Counted from the stretch's first letter, positions 1 to 8,609 are shown. The stretch is 64,000 nucleotides of DNA from Halorubrum sp. Atlit-26R (GCF_003666015.1 NZ_QPLT01000001.1:310001-374000), one strand, 5' to 3'. The notes: generated by a model from the letters alone, not told the origin. Made by a program: numbers and translations.

Positions 1-240
1 ACCGCAACGAGGGAGCGGTAGCGACCGAGTGAGGAGCGCAGCGAGTGTGCGCCCGCCTCGCGGCTGGGGCTTTGGGGGGTGTTGGTCGCCGATCCACGGT
101 TGCCTATTTATAAATGAGTGGCTGGTGATCTGGCGGTGTTGGCCGTCGATCCACGTACGTCCATTTATAAGCGAACGGCTGAGGTTTGGCCGTGTTCATC
201 GCCGAGGTGTAGTCGCTCATTTATAAGCGAGCGGTCGTGA
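1..240 (+). repeat. Dispersed structured repeat, copy A (3' part)
   Basis: Right-hand part of a repeat family with four more copies in this window. The window edge cuts off the 5' hairpins. What remains is the end of the long hairpin (arm ending near 70) and a tail of three tandem units, each with a GGCTGGGGCTTTGG-like segment, a short hairpin and a TTTATAA box. The boxes are at 107, 164 and 220, that is 57 and 56 bp apart. The tail points at the small gene starting at 374. I see no protein-coding signal in it. Confidence 0.8.
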
Positions 241-338
241 ATTCCGCAGCCGTCGCCGGGCCGGTAGCCGCCGATAGGTATTCGGACGCACCGCATACAG
301 AACCGCTCAAACGTTCGTTTCCGGGGGTATCGGCGTAA

Positions 339-356
339 CCTTTAGTATGCTTAAAT
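339..356 (+). promoter_or_regulatory. Putative TATA region of the small MCHHYD gene
   Basis: The AT-rich stretch TTTAGTATGCTTAAAT lies 18-33 nt before the ATG at 374, which fits a leaderless haloarchaeal transcript. It also contains the upstream in-frame ATG at 347, which argues against that start. Confidence 0.4.
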
Positions 357-373
357 CCTTGTCGTTCGTTGTC

Positions 374-565
374 ATGTGCCACCATTACGACGAGGCGCGC
401 ACGTGGACGGAGGTCAAGGCGCGTCACCGGCCCGAGGAGGCGGACGAGCGAGCCGACGAGATCCCCGACGTCGACGCGGTCGACGAGCCGGTAGTCGACG
501 AGGGGGCTGGCGAGACGGAGGAGTCCGAGCCCCCGGCGGAGCCGCGCGCCCCGGCCGACGACTGA
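374..565 (+). CDS. Small acidic haloarchaeal protein (MCHHYD type)
   Basis: A 63-residue protein of unknown function. It starts MCHHYDEARTW and then becomes very acidic (Glu, Asp, Pro, Ala), with no membrane segment. Short proteins opening with Met-Cys-His-His are, as I recall, common in haloarchaea, and the Cys-His-His cluster might bind a metal; that is inference. I prefer ATG 374 to the in-frame ATG at 347 because the earlier one lies inside the likely promoter. The gene stands alone, downstream of repeat copy A. Confidence 0.65.
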   Translation: MCHHYDEARTWTEVKARHRPEEADERADEIPDVDAVDEPVVDEGAGETEESEPPAEPRAPADD

Positions 566-692
566 CGCGGTCGGGCACGACCCCGCCTCGAACCCCGACT
601 TTCTATCGCACGCGGTCCCGACGCCCGCGGAGCGACCGCTTCGTCTCGGCCTCGCCCGACTCCCAAACCACAAATTTACAACTTCTTATCGC

Positions 693-1739
693 GTGTCTCG
701 CGCCGTGTCCCCCTCCACCCGAACGCTCGCGATCCTCGCCCTCCTCATCGTCGGCGTCGCTCTCAGTTTCGCCTTCCACGCGACGGCGGGCGACACGCAG
801 ATCACTTACGAGGCGACGGCCGTCGAACCCGGCGAAGACCCGGCCCCGGTCGCGGACGCGTCGCGCAACGTCACCGACCTGAACGAGCGGCTCGCCGGCA
901 CCGACGACCGGTATCGGGAGCCGGTCCGGACCGCCGCCGCGACCGGGTCCTTCGAGGGGTCGCTCTCGCCCGAATTACACACCGCGATCGGGGACGTCGA
1001 CACGCCGTACGTCGCGTACGACGGCGGCTACTACGAGTGGTCGCTGTCGACGCGCGGCGACACGACGAACGCGGCGATCGAGATGCGTGAGACCGACCCC
1101 GAGACGGTGTTCGACGCCGTCGCGCGCCCCGCGGCCGAGGCGTCGCCCGGCGTGCGGACCGCCATCGACGAGGGTACTGCGACGAACGCGACCATCCGGT
1201 CGGGACTGTACCGGCAGGACGGGGCGTACTACGCCGTCGCGGTCGAAAGCGAGGCGGCCGTCTTCGCGCAGGTCGCTGGCGCCGCCCTCGGCTTCGTCCT
1301 CACGCCGGTCGGGCGCGGGTACACGGCGGTCGCGCTCGGACTGCTCGCGTACCGCTACCGAGAGCCGACGCGCGACCGCCTCCTCACCCCGCGCCGGGCC
1401 GCCGCGGTCGCCGCGCTCGCGCTCCCGGTCGCGCTCGTCGGCACCGCCCTGTTCGAGAGCGGTTCGATCTCACGGTTCGTCACCGGTCCCGCGAGCGCGA
1501 CGGTCGTCGCGTCCGGCGTCCTCGCCGGCGCGCTCGTCGCCCGGCAGCGGTGGCTCGCTCTTGCCGGCGTGACGGTCGGTATCGGACTGCTCGCCACGGC
1601 GGCGATCGCGGGCGCGCTCGGGGTCGTCGGGCTGGTCTTCGGACCGCTCGCCGTTTGCTTCGGGATCGTCGCCGGCGCCGTCCCGTTCGGATACGGCTAC
1701 TGGTTCGCGCGGCCCGCGCCGGAGGCATCGGCCGGGTAG
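693..1739 (+). CDS. Membrane protein of unknown function
   Basis: A 348-residue protein with one N-terminal hydrophobic segment (about residues 10-30), an extracytoplasmic region of about 180 residues rich in Asp and Glu, then several membrane helices from about residue 190 to the end. The architecture suggests an anchored surface domain with a membrane bundle. I recognise no catalytic motif. The start could instead be the GTG at 705, which begins directly before the first hydrophobic segment and lies about 29 nt after an AT-rich stretch. It has no clear operon partner. Confidence 0.75.
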   Translation: MSRAVSPSTRTLAILALLIVGVALSFAFHATAGDTQITYEATAVEPGEDPAPVADASRNVTDLNERLAGTDDRYREPVRTAAATGSFEGSLSPELHTAIGDVDTPYVAYDGGYYEWSLSTRGDTTNAAIEMRETDPETVFDAVARPAAEASPGVRTAIDEGTATNATIRSGLYRQDGAYYAVAVESEAAVFAQVAGAALGFVLTPVGRGYTAVALGLLAYRYREPTRDRLLTPRRAAAVAALALPVALVGTALFESGSISRFVTGPASATVVASGVLAGALVARQRWLALAGVTVGIGLLATAAIAGALGVVGLVFGPLAVCFGIVAGAVPFGYGYWFARPAPEASAG

Positions 1740-1967
1740 CATGGGAGCCGATCGACTCCGGGATCCCGACCGACGCGGTCGACGCGTTTGACTCGGATTT
1801 CAGGCCCATCCTGAACGCCCCTCAGGACCTCACCGAAGTCGTTCTATCGGCGAAATACTATGCGTGTCGCGGTACTCGCTCCGATAGCTTCGCCACTGAA
1901 TTCCACGCATGAGTTCAATACGCCGCCGCACCCGAACCGACGACGCAGGCACGACAGTGATCGCCGG

Positions 1968-2252
1968 ATGAGACGAGCCTCGGTCCGTGTCCCGACGCTC
2001 GTCGTGATCGTCGCGCTGCTGCTCGCTGTCGGCGTCGGGTTCGCGGGAAGCCCGCTCGCACAGAACGACGGCGACGTGAACGGGGCGTTCATCGACGAGA
2101 CCGGCAACCCGATCGCCGCCGACCGGCCGATCGACACCACCGCCGCGACCGCCGAGCCGGCGCTGGTCTCGCCCGAGACGCTCGGCGCGGTCGGGGTCGC
2201 CGTCGCGCTCGCGTTGATCGTCGTCGCCGCGGTCCGCCGCGCAGACCGCTAA
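1968..2252 (+). CDS. Small membrane protein with N- and C-terminal helices
   Basis: A 94-residue protein. Residues 10-28 form a signal-like or membrane helix and residues 68-88 a second helix ending in Arg-Arg; between them is a short polar loop. It looks like an exported or bitopic haloarchaeal protein of unknown role. I chose ATG 1968 over an in-frame ATG at 1860, because the earlier start adds an Arg/His/Pro-rich leader unlike a haloarchaeal N terminus. Confidence 0.6.
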   Translation: MRRASVRVPTLVVIVALLLAVGVGFAGSPLAQNDGDVNGAFIDETGNPIAADRPIDTTAATAEPALVSPETLGAVGVAVALALIVVAAVRRADR

Positions 2253-2288
2253 CCCGACTCCCTGTCGACCGTGGTTCGCGACGCCCGC

Positions 2289-2657
2289 TCAGAGCGGCTC
2301 GATCAGCTCGACGACGTGCCCGTCGGGGTCCTTCACGAAGGCGACGCGCGCGCCGGCCTCCGGGTGGTCGGTCGGCGCCTCCCTGACGCCGTGGTGGTCG
2401 ATCTCCTCGAACGTCGCGTCCACGTCGTCGACGCCGACGGCGACGTGGTCGTAGCGGTCGCCGTCCGCGCTCGGCGCCTCGCCGTCCGTGTCCGACAGTT
2501 GGAACTCGACGCCGTTCCCGTCGGCGACGTACACGTTGCGGGTGTCGCCGTCGGCCGTCGTGAACTCCCACGAGCGCTCGAAGCCGAGCTCGTCGACGTA
2601 CCAGTCGGCGGCTCGGTCGGCGTCCGCCACGTTCAGGCAGGTGTGGAGAATCTCCAT
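2289..2657 (-). CDS. VOC-family protein (glyoxalase I-like)
   Basis: A 122-residue protein of the vicinal oxygen chelate fold, with two beta-alpha-beta-beta-beta units. The start MEILHTCLNV is typical. His5, Glu51 (GVEFQLSD), His71 (YDHVAVGV) and Glu117 (HVVELIEPL) fall where glyoxalase I places its four metal ligands, so a lactoylglutathione lyase-like enzyme is plausible. Haloarchaea use other thiols than glutathione, so the true substrate is uncertain. It stands alone on the minus strand and diverges from the methyltransferase gene. Confidence 0.88.
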   Translation of the reverse strand: MEILHTCLNVADADRAADWYVDELGFERSWEFTTADGDTRNVYVADGNGVEFQLSDTDGEAPSADGDRYDHVAVGVDDVDATFEEIDHHGVREAPTDHPEAGARVAFVKDPDGHVVELIEPL

Positions 2658-2804
2658 GCGTCGGCCTCGCGCCCCGCCGTGATAAATTCTCGACCGCCGA
2701 TCCCGCACACCCGACGATTGTCGGCTCGCCCGACGATTACCGGCCTGCCCGGCGATTGCCGGCTCCGCCCGAGCAATCATGTCGCTGGCGCCCGTCCGGT
2801 TCGT

Positions 2805-3452
2805 ATGGACCGCAACGCGGTGCGCCGCGCGTGGGACGCGGTCGCCGAGACGTACGCCGCCCGCCGCGACCCCGACGGCTCGGACGCGGCGCTGATCGAC
2901 GACCTGTGCGACGCGCTCGCGGACGACTCCGGTGGTGGCGACGGCGACCCGCTCGTCCTCGACGTGGGCTGCGGCGACGGCGCCCGCACGCTCGCGAACC
3001 TCCCGCCGGGCAGCGTCGGGCTCGACGTCTCCCGCCGCGGGCTGGAGCTCGCGGCCGACACCGTCCCCGACGCGCGGCTCGTCCACGGCGAGATGTCGGC
3101 GCTCCCGTTCGCGGCCGACCGCTTCGACGCGATCACGGCGTACCACGCGGTGTTTCACGTCGAGCGCGAGCGCCACCCCGCGGTGTACGCCGAGTTCGCC
3201 CGCGCCCTCCGGCCCGGCGGTCGGCTCCTGATGACCCTGCCGAGCGGCCGGTTCGAGACGGTCCGCCGCGGCTGGATGGGCGGCGAGATGTTCTTCTCCG
3301 CGCCCGGCCGCGAGCGCACCCTCGACCAGCTCCGGGCGGCGGGGTTCGCCGACGTCGAGACGCGGACCGCGACCGACCCGCTGGGGAGCAGCACGGAGTT
3401 CGCGCTCGCGACGCTGGCGGGCGAGCCCGACGAAACGCGGACGGCGCCGTGA
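2805..3452 (+). CDS. Class I SAM-dependent methyltransferase
   Basis: A 215-residue Rossmann-fold methyltransferase. Motif I is VLDVGCGDG at residues 51-59; GLDVS forms the acidic end of strand 2 and ALRPGGRLLMTLPSG the post-motif III region. The N terminus (WDAVAETYAARRD) matches the UbiE/UPF0020-like and tRNA U34-type methyltransferases, but the substrate cannot be read from the sequence. It starts at the ATG that begins the conserved region. Its stop overlaps the next start by 4 nt, so the two are translationally coupled. Confidence 0.88.
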   Translation: MDRNAVRRAWDAVAETYAARRDPDGSDAALIDDLCDALADDSGGGDGDPLVLDVGCGDGARTLANLPPGSVGLDVSRRGLELAADTVPDARLVHGEMSALPFAADRFDAITAYHAVFHVERERHPAVYAEFARALRPGGRLLMTLPSGRFETVRRGWMGGEMFFSAPGRERTLDQLRAAGFADVETRTATDPLGSSTEFALATLAGEPDETRTAP

Positions 3453-3730
3453 CCGACCCCGACGAGGTGCCCCACGACGTGCGCGCCAGCCTCGATCAGC
3501 TGCTCGCGGAGGCGCGAGCGGCCGCCCGGCGCGGCGACGCCGACACCGCGCGGGCGCTGCTCGACACCGCGGAGACGGTGGCGACGAACAAGCTCCCGCC
3601 CGGCGAGCGGCGCGACCGGGTCCGGTGGGGCTGCCCGGCCGCGCTCGACGCCCTCCCGAACGGGGACCTCGCGGCAGCGTACGCGGCGGCAGCCACCGAC
3701 GTCGTCGCCGCGTCTGACCCCTCACTTTAG
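3449..3730 (+). CDS. Small helical protein coupled to methyltransferase
   Basis: A 93-residue alpha-helical protein starting at GTG in the overlap GTGA with the methyltransferase stop. It has an Ala/Arg-rich helix pair around LLAEARAAARRGDADTAR and a second helical part after the PPGERR turn, resembling short helical-bundle accessory proteins. No catalytic motif is visible. The tight coupling suggests it works with or stabilises the methyltransferase, but this is inference from position only. Confidence 0.7.
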   Translation: MTDPDEVPHDVRASLDQLLAEARAAARRGDADTARALLDTAETVATNKLPPGERRDRVRWGCPAALDALPNGDLAAAYAAAATDVVAASDPSL

Positions 3731-3754
3731 GCCGCGGAGCGCTTCGTCTCTCGC

Positions 3755-4699
3755 ATGCGCGTCGCCTCCCTGCTCCCCTCCGCCACGGAAACGCTGTTCG
3801 CCCTCGGCGTCGAGCCGGTCGGCGTCTCACACAGCTGCGACCACCCGTCGGCCGCCCGCGATCTCCCGACGCTGACGAGCACGGCCGTCGACCACGCGGA
3901 CCGCTCGGCGGCCGACATCGACGAACAGATGCGCGAGGTCGACGGCGCGGTCTACGACCTCGACGAGGCGCGGCTCGCGGCCCTCGACCCGGACCTGCTC
4001 GTCACGCAGGCCACCTGCGACGTCTGCGCCGTCGACGCGAGCGAGGTCCGCGCGGCCGCCGCGCGGCTCGACCCCGAGCCCGAGGTGCTCGCCTGCGACC
4101 CCCACTCGTTCGCCGACGCCCTCGACGACGTGGTGCGGATCGGCGAGGCGGTCGGCGCGGAGGCGGCGGCGAGCGACCTCCGGGCCGATCTCCGCGGGCG
4201 CGTCGACGCCGTCCGCGAGCGCGCCGAGCGCGCCGTCGCCGACGAGGGGCGTCCCCGGGTCGCCGTCCTCGACTGGACCGACCCGCCGATCCGCGCGGGC
4301 CACTGGGTGCGCGACACCGTCGAACTCGCGGGCGGCGACTCCTCTTTCCAGCCCGACGGCCCCTCTGAACCGGTCGCGTGGGACGACGTGGTCGCCGCCG
4401 ACCCCGAAGCGCTCGTCGTCGCGCCCTGCGGGTTCGACCGGGAGCGCGCCGAGCGGGCGGTCGACGACCTCGCCGCCCGCCCCGGCTTCGACGACCTCAG
4501 CGCGGTCGCCGACGGTCGCGTCTACGCCGTCGACGGCAACGGCCTGATTAATCGCCCGAGCCACCGGCTCGTCGACTCGCTGGAGGCGCTTTTCGCCTGC
4601 CTCCACCCCGACCACGCCGCGACGACGCCCGCCGCGCACGACCGGATCGGGCGCGTCGAGCGCGCGGAGACGCCATCAGCGCGCGCCGACGGCGGGTGA
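3755..4699 (+). CDS. BtuF-like corrinoid-binding protein
   Basis: A 314-residue protein of the periplasmic-binding-protein class III fold used for vitamin B12 and iron chelates. The opening MRVASLLPSATETLFALG is the hallmark of the BtuF family. Like several haloarchaeal relatives it lacks a signal peptide or lipobox, so it is probably cytoplasmic and may salvage or sense cobinamides rather than feed an ABC importer. CDVCAV around residue 90 and the pair of Cys/His residues near the C-terminal third could bind ligand. No BtuC or BtuD gene is adjacent. Confidence 0.82.
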   Translation: MRVASLLPSATETLFALGVEPVGVSHSCDHPSAARDLPTLTSTAVDHADRSAADIDEQMREVDGAVYDLDEARLAALDPDLLVTQATCDVCAVDASEVRAAAARLDPEPEVLACDPHSFADALDDVVRIGEAVGAEAAASDLRADLRGRVDAVRERAERAVADEGRPRVAVLDWTDPPIRAGHWVRDTVELAGGDSSFQPDGPSEPVAWDDVVAADPEALVVAPCGFDRERAERAVDDLAARPGFDDLSAVADGRVYAVDGNGLINRPSHRLVDSLEALFACLHPDHAATTPAAHDRIGRVERAETPSARADGG

Positions 4700-4752
4700 C
4701 GCCGACCGCGGACCGGCGGTTCGGGTTCCGTCGACGCCCTTCGCGGCCATCG

Positions 4753-5028
4753 CTACCGGGGGCGCTCCCCCTCGTCGGCGAGCTGTATTCCCCGCGCGAC
4801 GACGTACATCAACACGATACCGGTGCCGACGGCGAGAATAAACTGCGTCACGACGACGAGGAACCCGCCGAGTATCGAGTTTCCGGCGACCAGCAGCGTG
4901 AGCAGGAACACGAGCAGCGCCAGCGTCCCGAACAACAGGATGAGTCCGGCGAGCGGGAAGACCTCCGCTTGGATCCGTCGCAGGTCCAGTTCCCCCGATT
5001 CTCGGTCGACAAACGGCGGTAACGACAT
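4753..5028 (-). CDS. Two-helix membrane protein
   Basis: A 91-residue protein with a soluble N-terminal 25 residues, then two long hydrophobic helices (about 26-48 and 53-80) and a short acidic tail. It resembles small uncharacterised haloarchaeal membrane proteins. It has no recognisable motif. It is convergent with the BtuF-like gene. Confidence 0.7.
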   Translation of the reverse strand: MSLPPFVDRESGELDLRRIQAEVFPLAGLILLFGTLALLVFLLTLLVAGNSILGGFLVVVTQFILAVGTGIVLMYVVARGIQLADEGERPR

Positions 5029-5171
5029 GTAAATGGCGTCTACGCGTGGGGTTATGAAATGTCGGACCGATCACACGGACAGCGAGCCGACGGAGGCCGC
5101 CCTCCTGTGTTTGCTCCCCCACGCGACACGCGCCGGCCGAACCTGCGGAGCTGTCGGTCTCGACCGGCCGG

Positions 5172-5630
5172 TCAGGTCTCGGCGCGGTCGCGCAGCCCCG
5201 ACAGCGTCGTCGCCTCCCGGAGGTCCGCGACCGTACAGTACCACGCGCCGCGCACGCCGTTCAGGTCGTTCTCGACCGGTCGGGCGAGCGGGACGAGGTC
5301 GTCGAACGCGAAGGCGACGACCACGCGCTCCTCGGAGAACGGGTCGATGAGGGCTTCCCAGTCGCTCTCGTCCATCGGCCCTGGGTCGCCCCGCGTCTGC
5401 TCGGTCCGGGCGGCGACCCGGGCGTAGTGCGTGACCGCGGACACCGGCGCGGTGCGATAGAACGCCATGTACTCGAAGTCGGCTCGGGTGCGGTCGTACG
5501 AGCGCGGCGCCGGGTAGAAGCCCGTGCGGCAGCGCTCGAACGTCTCTTCCTGCGCCGCCACGACGCAGACGCGGGCGTCTCCGGGCGCGTCGTCCTCGGG
5601 GACGTCCGCGGCGAAGCGGTCGAGGTCCAC
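5172..5630 (-). CDS. Conserved haloarchaeal protein, unknown function
   Basis: A 152-residue soluble protein. I place the start at the GTG reading MDLDRFAADVP because the upstream extension is Arg/Ser-rich and not haloarchaeal in style, and it would crowd the divergent ABC gene. The body has aromatic and charged motifs such as EYMAFYRTAPVSAVTHYA and GAWYCTVADL, which suggest a small alpha/beta fold. I do not recognise the family. A nucleic-acid or small-molecule binding role is possible but unproven. Confidence 0.65.
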   Translation of the reverse strand: MDLDRFAADVPEDDAPGDARVCVVAAQEETFERCRTGFYPAPRSYDRTRADFEYMAFYRTAPVSAVTHYARVAARTEQTRGDPGPMDESDWEALIDPFSEERVVVAFAFDDLVPLARPVENDLNGVRGAWYCTVADLREATTLSGLRDRAET

Positions 5631-5686
5631 ACGCGGGATCGCCGCCGAGCGCGGATATATCCGCCGGCGGCCCGTACGACGGGGCG

Positions 5687-6763
5687 ATGGCACGGAGCGC
5701 GACGAGCGCGCGCGGCGGTCCCCGCGAGCGCGACGAGACGGACGCGGAACGCGGCGCGGAGCCAACCGAGGGCAGCCTCGGCCCCCCGGCCCTCGCTATC
5801 GAGGGGCTCACGAAGCGGTTCGGCGAGGGCGACGACGCGGTCGTCGCGGTCGACGACGTGAGCCTCACCGTCGAGCGCGGGTCGGTCGTCGGCCTGCTCG
5901 GCCCGAACGGCGCGGGCAAGACGACGCTGATCAAGTGCGCCTTAGGGATCGTCATCCCCGACGCGGGCTCGGTGCGGGTGTTCGGCAATGACGTGCGCGA
6001 CGGCCGGCGGGCGGCGTACGCCGACGTGGACGCCATGTTAGAGGGGGCGCGCAACGACTACTGGCGGCTCACCGTCCGGGAGAACCTGCGCTACTTCGCG
6101 ACGATCAGCGGGGTCGACCCCGACTCGGTGGCGGCGCGCCACGACCGCCTGCTCGACCGGCTCGATCTGGCCGACAAGGCGGACACGCCGGTGCGCGACC
6201 TCTCCCGGGGGATGAAACAGAAGGTGTCGCTGGCGAGCGTGCTCGCGGGCGGCGCCGAACTGGTCTTCCTCGACGAGCCGACGCTCGGGCTCGACGTCGA
6301 GAGCGCGCGGACGCTCCGGGCGGAGCTGCGCCGGCTCGCGGCCGAGGAGGGGCTCACCATCGTCGTCAGCAGCCACGACATGACGACGATCGAGGCGGTG
6401 TGCGACCGCGTCGTCATGCTGTCGAACGGGCGGATCGTCGCCGACGACACGGTCGAGGCGCTGCTCGGCGCGGCCGCGAGCGACGCGGTACGCGTGGCGA
6501 GCCCGGACCTCACGCCGGAGACGGTCGAGCGGCTCCGCGAGGCGGTCGAGGTCGTCGGCGTCGACCGCGACGCGCGCCCGCCCGTGGTGACGGTCGCGGC
6601 GGGCGGCGACCGGCTGTACGACCTGACCGACGCGCTGCGGGCGGCCGGCGTCACCGTCTCGGACATCCGCACGGTCCAGCCGGACCTCGAAGAGGTGTTC
6701 TTAGAGCGCACCGGGACCGGGCTCGGTGCCGCCGGCCCCGGGTCCGGAGGTGAGGGTTCGTGA
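5687..6763 (+). CDS. ABC-2 transporter ATP-binding protein
   Basis: A 358-residue ATPase subunit of an ABC-2 type exporter. After a 35-residue acidic leader it has Walker A GPNGAGKTT, a Q loop, the signature LSRGMKQK, Walker B VFLDEP with the D loop TLGLD and the switch His in SSHDM. A C-terminal domain of about 90 residues follows, as in drug or lantibiotic exporters (DUF4162-like). It overlaps the permease gene by 4 nt. The exported substrate cannot be told from sequence. Confidence 0.92.
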   Translation: MARSATSARGGPRERDETDAERGAEPTEGSLGPPALAIEGLTKRFGEGDDAVVAVDDVSLTVERGSVVGLLGPNGAGKTTLIKCALGIVIPDAGSVRVFGNDVRDGRRAAYADVDAMLEGARNDYWRLTVRENLRYFATISGVDPDSVAARHDRLLDRLDLADKADTPVRDLSRGMKQKVSLASVLAGGAELVFLDEPTLGLDVESARTLRAELRRLAAEEGLTIVVSSHDMTTIEAVCDRVVMLSNGRIVADDTVEALLGAAASDAVRVASPDLTPETVERLREAVEVVGVDRDARPPVVTVAAGGDRLYDLTDALRAAGVTVSDIRTVQPDLEEVFLERTGTGLGAAGPGSGGEGS

Positions 6764-7665
6764 GCGGAGACGCGTCCGCGGGACCGGCGTCGACGGCGGA
6801 ATCGACCGCCGACGGCGCGCCCGGTGACGCGACGGCCGCCGACGCCGAGGGCGCGTCCGGCACCCCCTCGGCCGTCGACGACGAGCCCCGCCCGGCCACC
6901 TACTACCACCTCGCGCGGGCGGTGCTGTACCGTGAGTTCCTCATCTTCGTGCGGTACCCGGCCAACGCGATCGGGGGGATCGTGGTGTCGCTGTTCTTCT
7001 TCGCCGCGCTGTTCCTCGGCGGGCAGCTGCTCGCGGGGCAGGCGCTCGCGGACTCGATCGAGGGGATCGTCGTCGGCTACTTCCTGTGGACGCTGTCGGT
7101 GGGCGCGTACTCGTCGGTGTCGAACGACATCGGCAGCGAGGTGCAGTGGGGAACCTTAGAACGCCACATCACCACGCCGTTCGGCTTCGCGCCCGTCGCG
7201 CTGCTGAAGGGGGTCGCGAAGGTGGTGCGGACGTTCCTCACGAGCGCGGTGATCCTCGCGGTGATGCTCCTCGCGACCGGGACGCGGCTCAGCCTCGCCC
7301 CACTCACGGTGATCGTCGTCGCGGGGCTGTCGATCGTCTCGGTGCTCGGGCTCGGCTTCGCCGCGGGCGGGGTGACGGTGCTGTACAAGCGAATCGGCAA
7401 CTGGCTCAACCTCCTCCAGTTCGGCTTCGTCGCGCTGATCTCGGCGCCCGTCTTCGACCTGCCGTGGACGCGCGTGCTCCCCTTAGCGCACGGGAGCGCC
7501 ATGCTCCAGCGCGTGATGGTCGACGGCGTGCGGCTGTGGGAGTTCCCGCTCGCCGACCTGGCGCTGCTCGTCGCGGTCGCGGTCGGCTACCTGGTCGGCG
7601 GCTACCTCGTCTTCCAACTCGCGACCGGGCGGGCGCGGCGGCTCGGCGTGCTCGGGGACTACTGA
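6760..7665 (+). CDS. ABC-2 transporter permease
   Basis: A 301-residue partner of the upstream ATPase, starting at GTG within the GTGA overlap. The first 50 residues are low-complexity and acidic; six membrane helices of the ABC-2 fold follow, including a coupling-helix region around LERHITTPFGFAPVALLKG. The pair probably forms a homodimeric exporter complex in the membrane. The long soluble leader is unusual for the family but common in haloarchaea. Confidence 0.9.
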   Translation: MSGDASAGPASTAESTADGAPGDATAADAEGASGTPSAVDDEPRPATYYHLARAVLYREFLIFVRYPANAIGGIVVSLFFFAALFLGGQLLAGQALADSIEGIVVGYFLWTLSVGAYSSVSNDIGSEVQWGTLERHITTPFGFAPVALLKGVAKVVRTFLTSAVILAVMLLATGTRLSLAPLTVIVVAGLSIVSVLGLGFAAGGVTVLYKRIGNWLNLLQFGFVALISAPVFDLPWTRVLPLAHGSAMLQRVMVDGVRLWEFPLADLALLVAVAVGYLVGGYLVFQLATGRARRLGVLGDY

Positions 7666-7732
7666 GCGGGCCGCGAGCCGGGAAAGCGGCCGGGGCCCGG
7701 GACGCGAGCGGAACCCGAACGCGGCCGGGAAC

Positions 7733-7912
7733 CTAGCCGGACGCGTCGCCCTCGTCCGCCGTCACCACGGCGTAGATCAGCGCTACCGGGACCGCCGCGC
7801 CGAGCGCGCCGGTCGGGATCAGCGCCGTCGACGCGCCGACCGCGACCAACAGCCCGACCGCCACGCCGGCCGCCGTGAGGCCGGTGAGGAACACCGCTGC
7901 GGTTCTCCGCAT
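7733..7912 (-). CDS. Small two-helix membrane protein
   Basis: A 59-residue protein starting MRRTAAVFLTG. It has two hydrophobic helices (about 5-27 and 32-52) and an acidic tail TADEGDASG. The function is unknown. I chose this start because the longer reading frame upstream is the shadow of the thioesterase gene on the same strand. Confidence 0.55.
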   Translation of the reverse strand: MRRTAAVFLTGLTAAGVAVGLLVAVGASTALIPTGALGAAVPVALIYAVVTADEGDASG

Positions 7913-7982
7913 AGCCGATCGACATCTCCGGGCCCACATGGACGTGTCGCTCTCGGCCCCGCGGATCGAGACCCCGCTTCGC

Positions 7983-8432
7983 CTACCGGTCCTCGTCCGG
8001 CTCTCCGGCCAGCGCCTCGTCGCGGAGTTCGCGACAGCGCTCGCCCGCGACCTCCAACTCCGGAACGGGCGTCGGGTTCCCGTCCGCGTCGACGGCGACG
8101 AACACGAAGTACGACTCCGTGGTGAGTTCGCGCTCGCCCGTGCGCGGCGACTCGCGGTACGCGCGGATCCGCGTCCGGAGGCTCGTGCGCCCGACCGCGT
8201 ACACGTACGACTCGACGACGCAGGTGTCGCCCTGCGGGACGGGCCGCTTGAAGTCGAGCCCGTCGATATTGGCCGTGACGCAGGTCTCGCCGGCGGCGCG
8301 CATCGCGGACATCGCGCCGATCTCGTCCATCCACTTGACGACGTTCCCCCCGTGGGCCGACGCGTAGTTGTTCGTGTGGGTCGGCTGGACGCGCTGGCGG
8401 TTCTCGATGTACGTGTCGCTGACGCTGGGCAT
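7983..8432 (-). CDS. Acyl-CoA thioesterase, hotdog fold
   Basis: A 149-residue member of the YciA/ACOT group of hotdog thioesterases, which hydrolyse acyl-CoA to free acid and CoA. The block NNYASAHGGNVVKWMDEIG holds the family's conserved Asn, His-Gly-Gly and Asp; the strand DFKRPVPQGDTCVVESYV follows as usual. The length matches the single-domain form, which works as a hexamer or dimer of dimers. Start ATG 8432 lies directly before the conserved region. Confidence 0.9.
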   Translation of the reverse strand: MPSVSDTYIENRQRVQPTHTNNYASAHGGNVVKWMDEIGAMSAMRAAGETCVTANIDGLDFKRPVPQGDTCVVESYVYAVGRTSLRTRIRAYRESPRTGERELTTESYFVFVAVDADGNPTPVPELEVAGERCRELRDEALAGEPDEDR

Positions 8433-8539
8433 GGTCGTCCGTCGCGCGGCCGCGGGAAAAACACCGGTCCTCGGGCCGGAAAGTCCCCGCGCCGGGCGTC
8501 CCGAAGGCCCCGAGCTCACCTCGGCGGCCCCGCCGCCCA

Positions 8540-8583
8540 GCCGAATTATCGTTTCGTGTAATTCGGCCTTTACTCCTAAATAG
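8540..8583 (+). promoter_or_regulatory. Inverted repeat and TATA box before transducer-opsin pair
   Basis: A perfect 8-bp inverted repeat, GCCGAATT at 8540 and AATTCGGC at 8560, lies about 10 bp upstream of an AT-rich TATA-like box (TAAATAG at 8577-8583), itself about 27-33 nt before the transducer start. The position is that of an upstream activator site in haloarchaeal opsin promoters. The bound regulator is unknown. Confidence 0.5.
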
Positions 8584-8609
8584 GGTAGTTCTCTTCGGAC
8601 GAACAACGG

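Noticed and set aside
2289-3830. 513-codon minus-strand frame
   Set aside because: Only its last 122 codons (the glyoxalase-like gene from ATG 2657) look like a real protein; the rest overlaps the methyltransferase genes.
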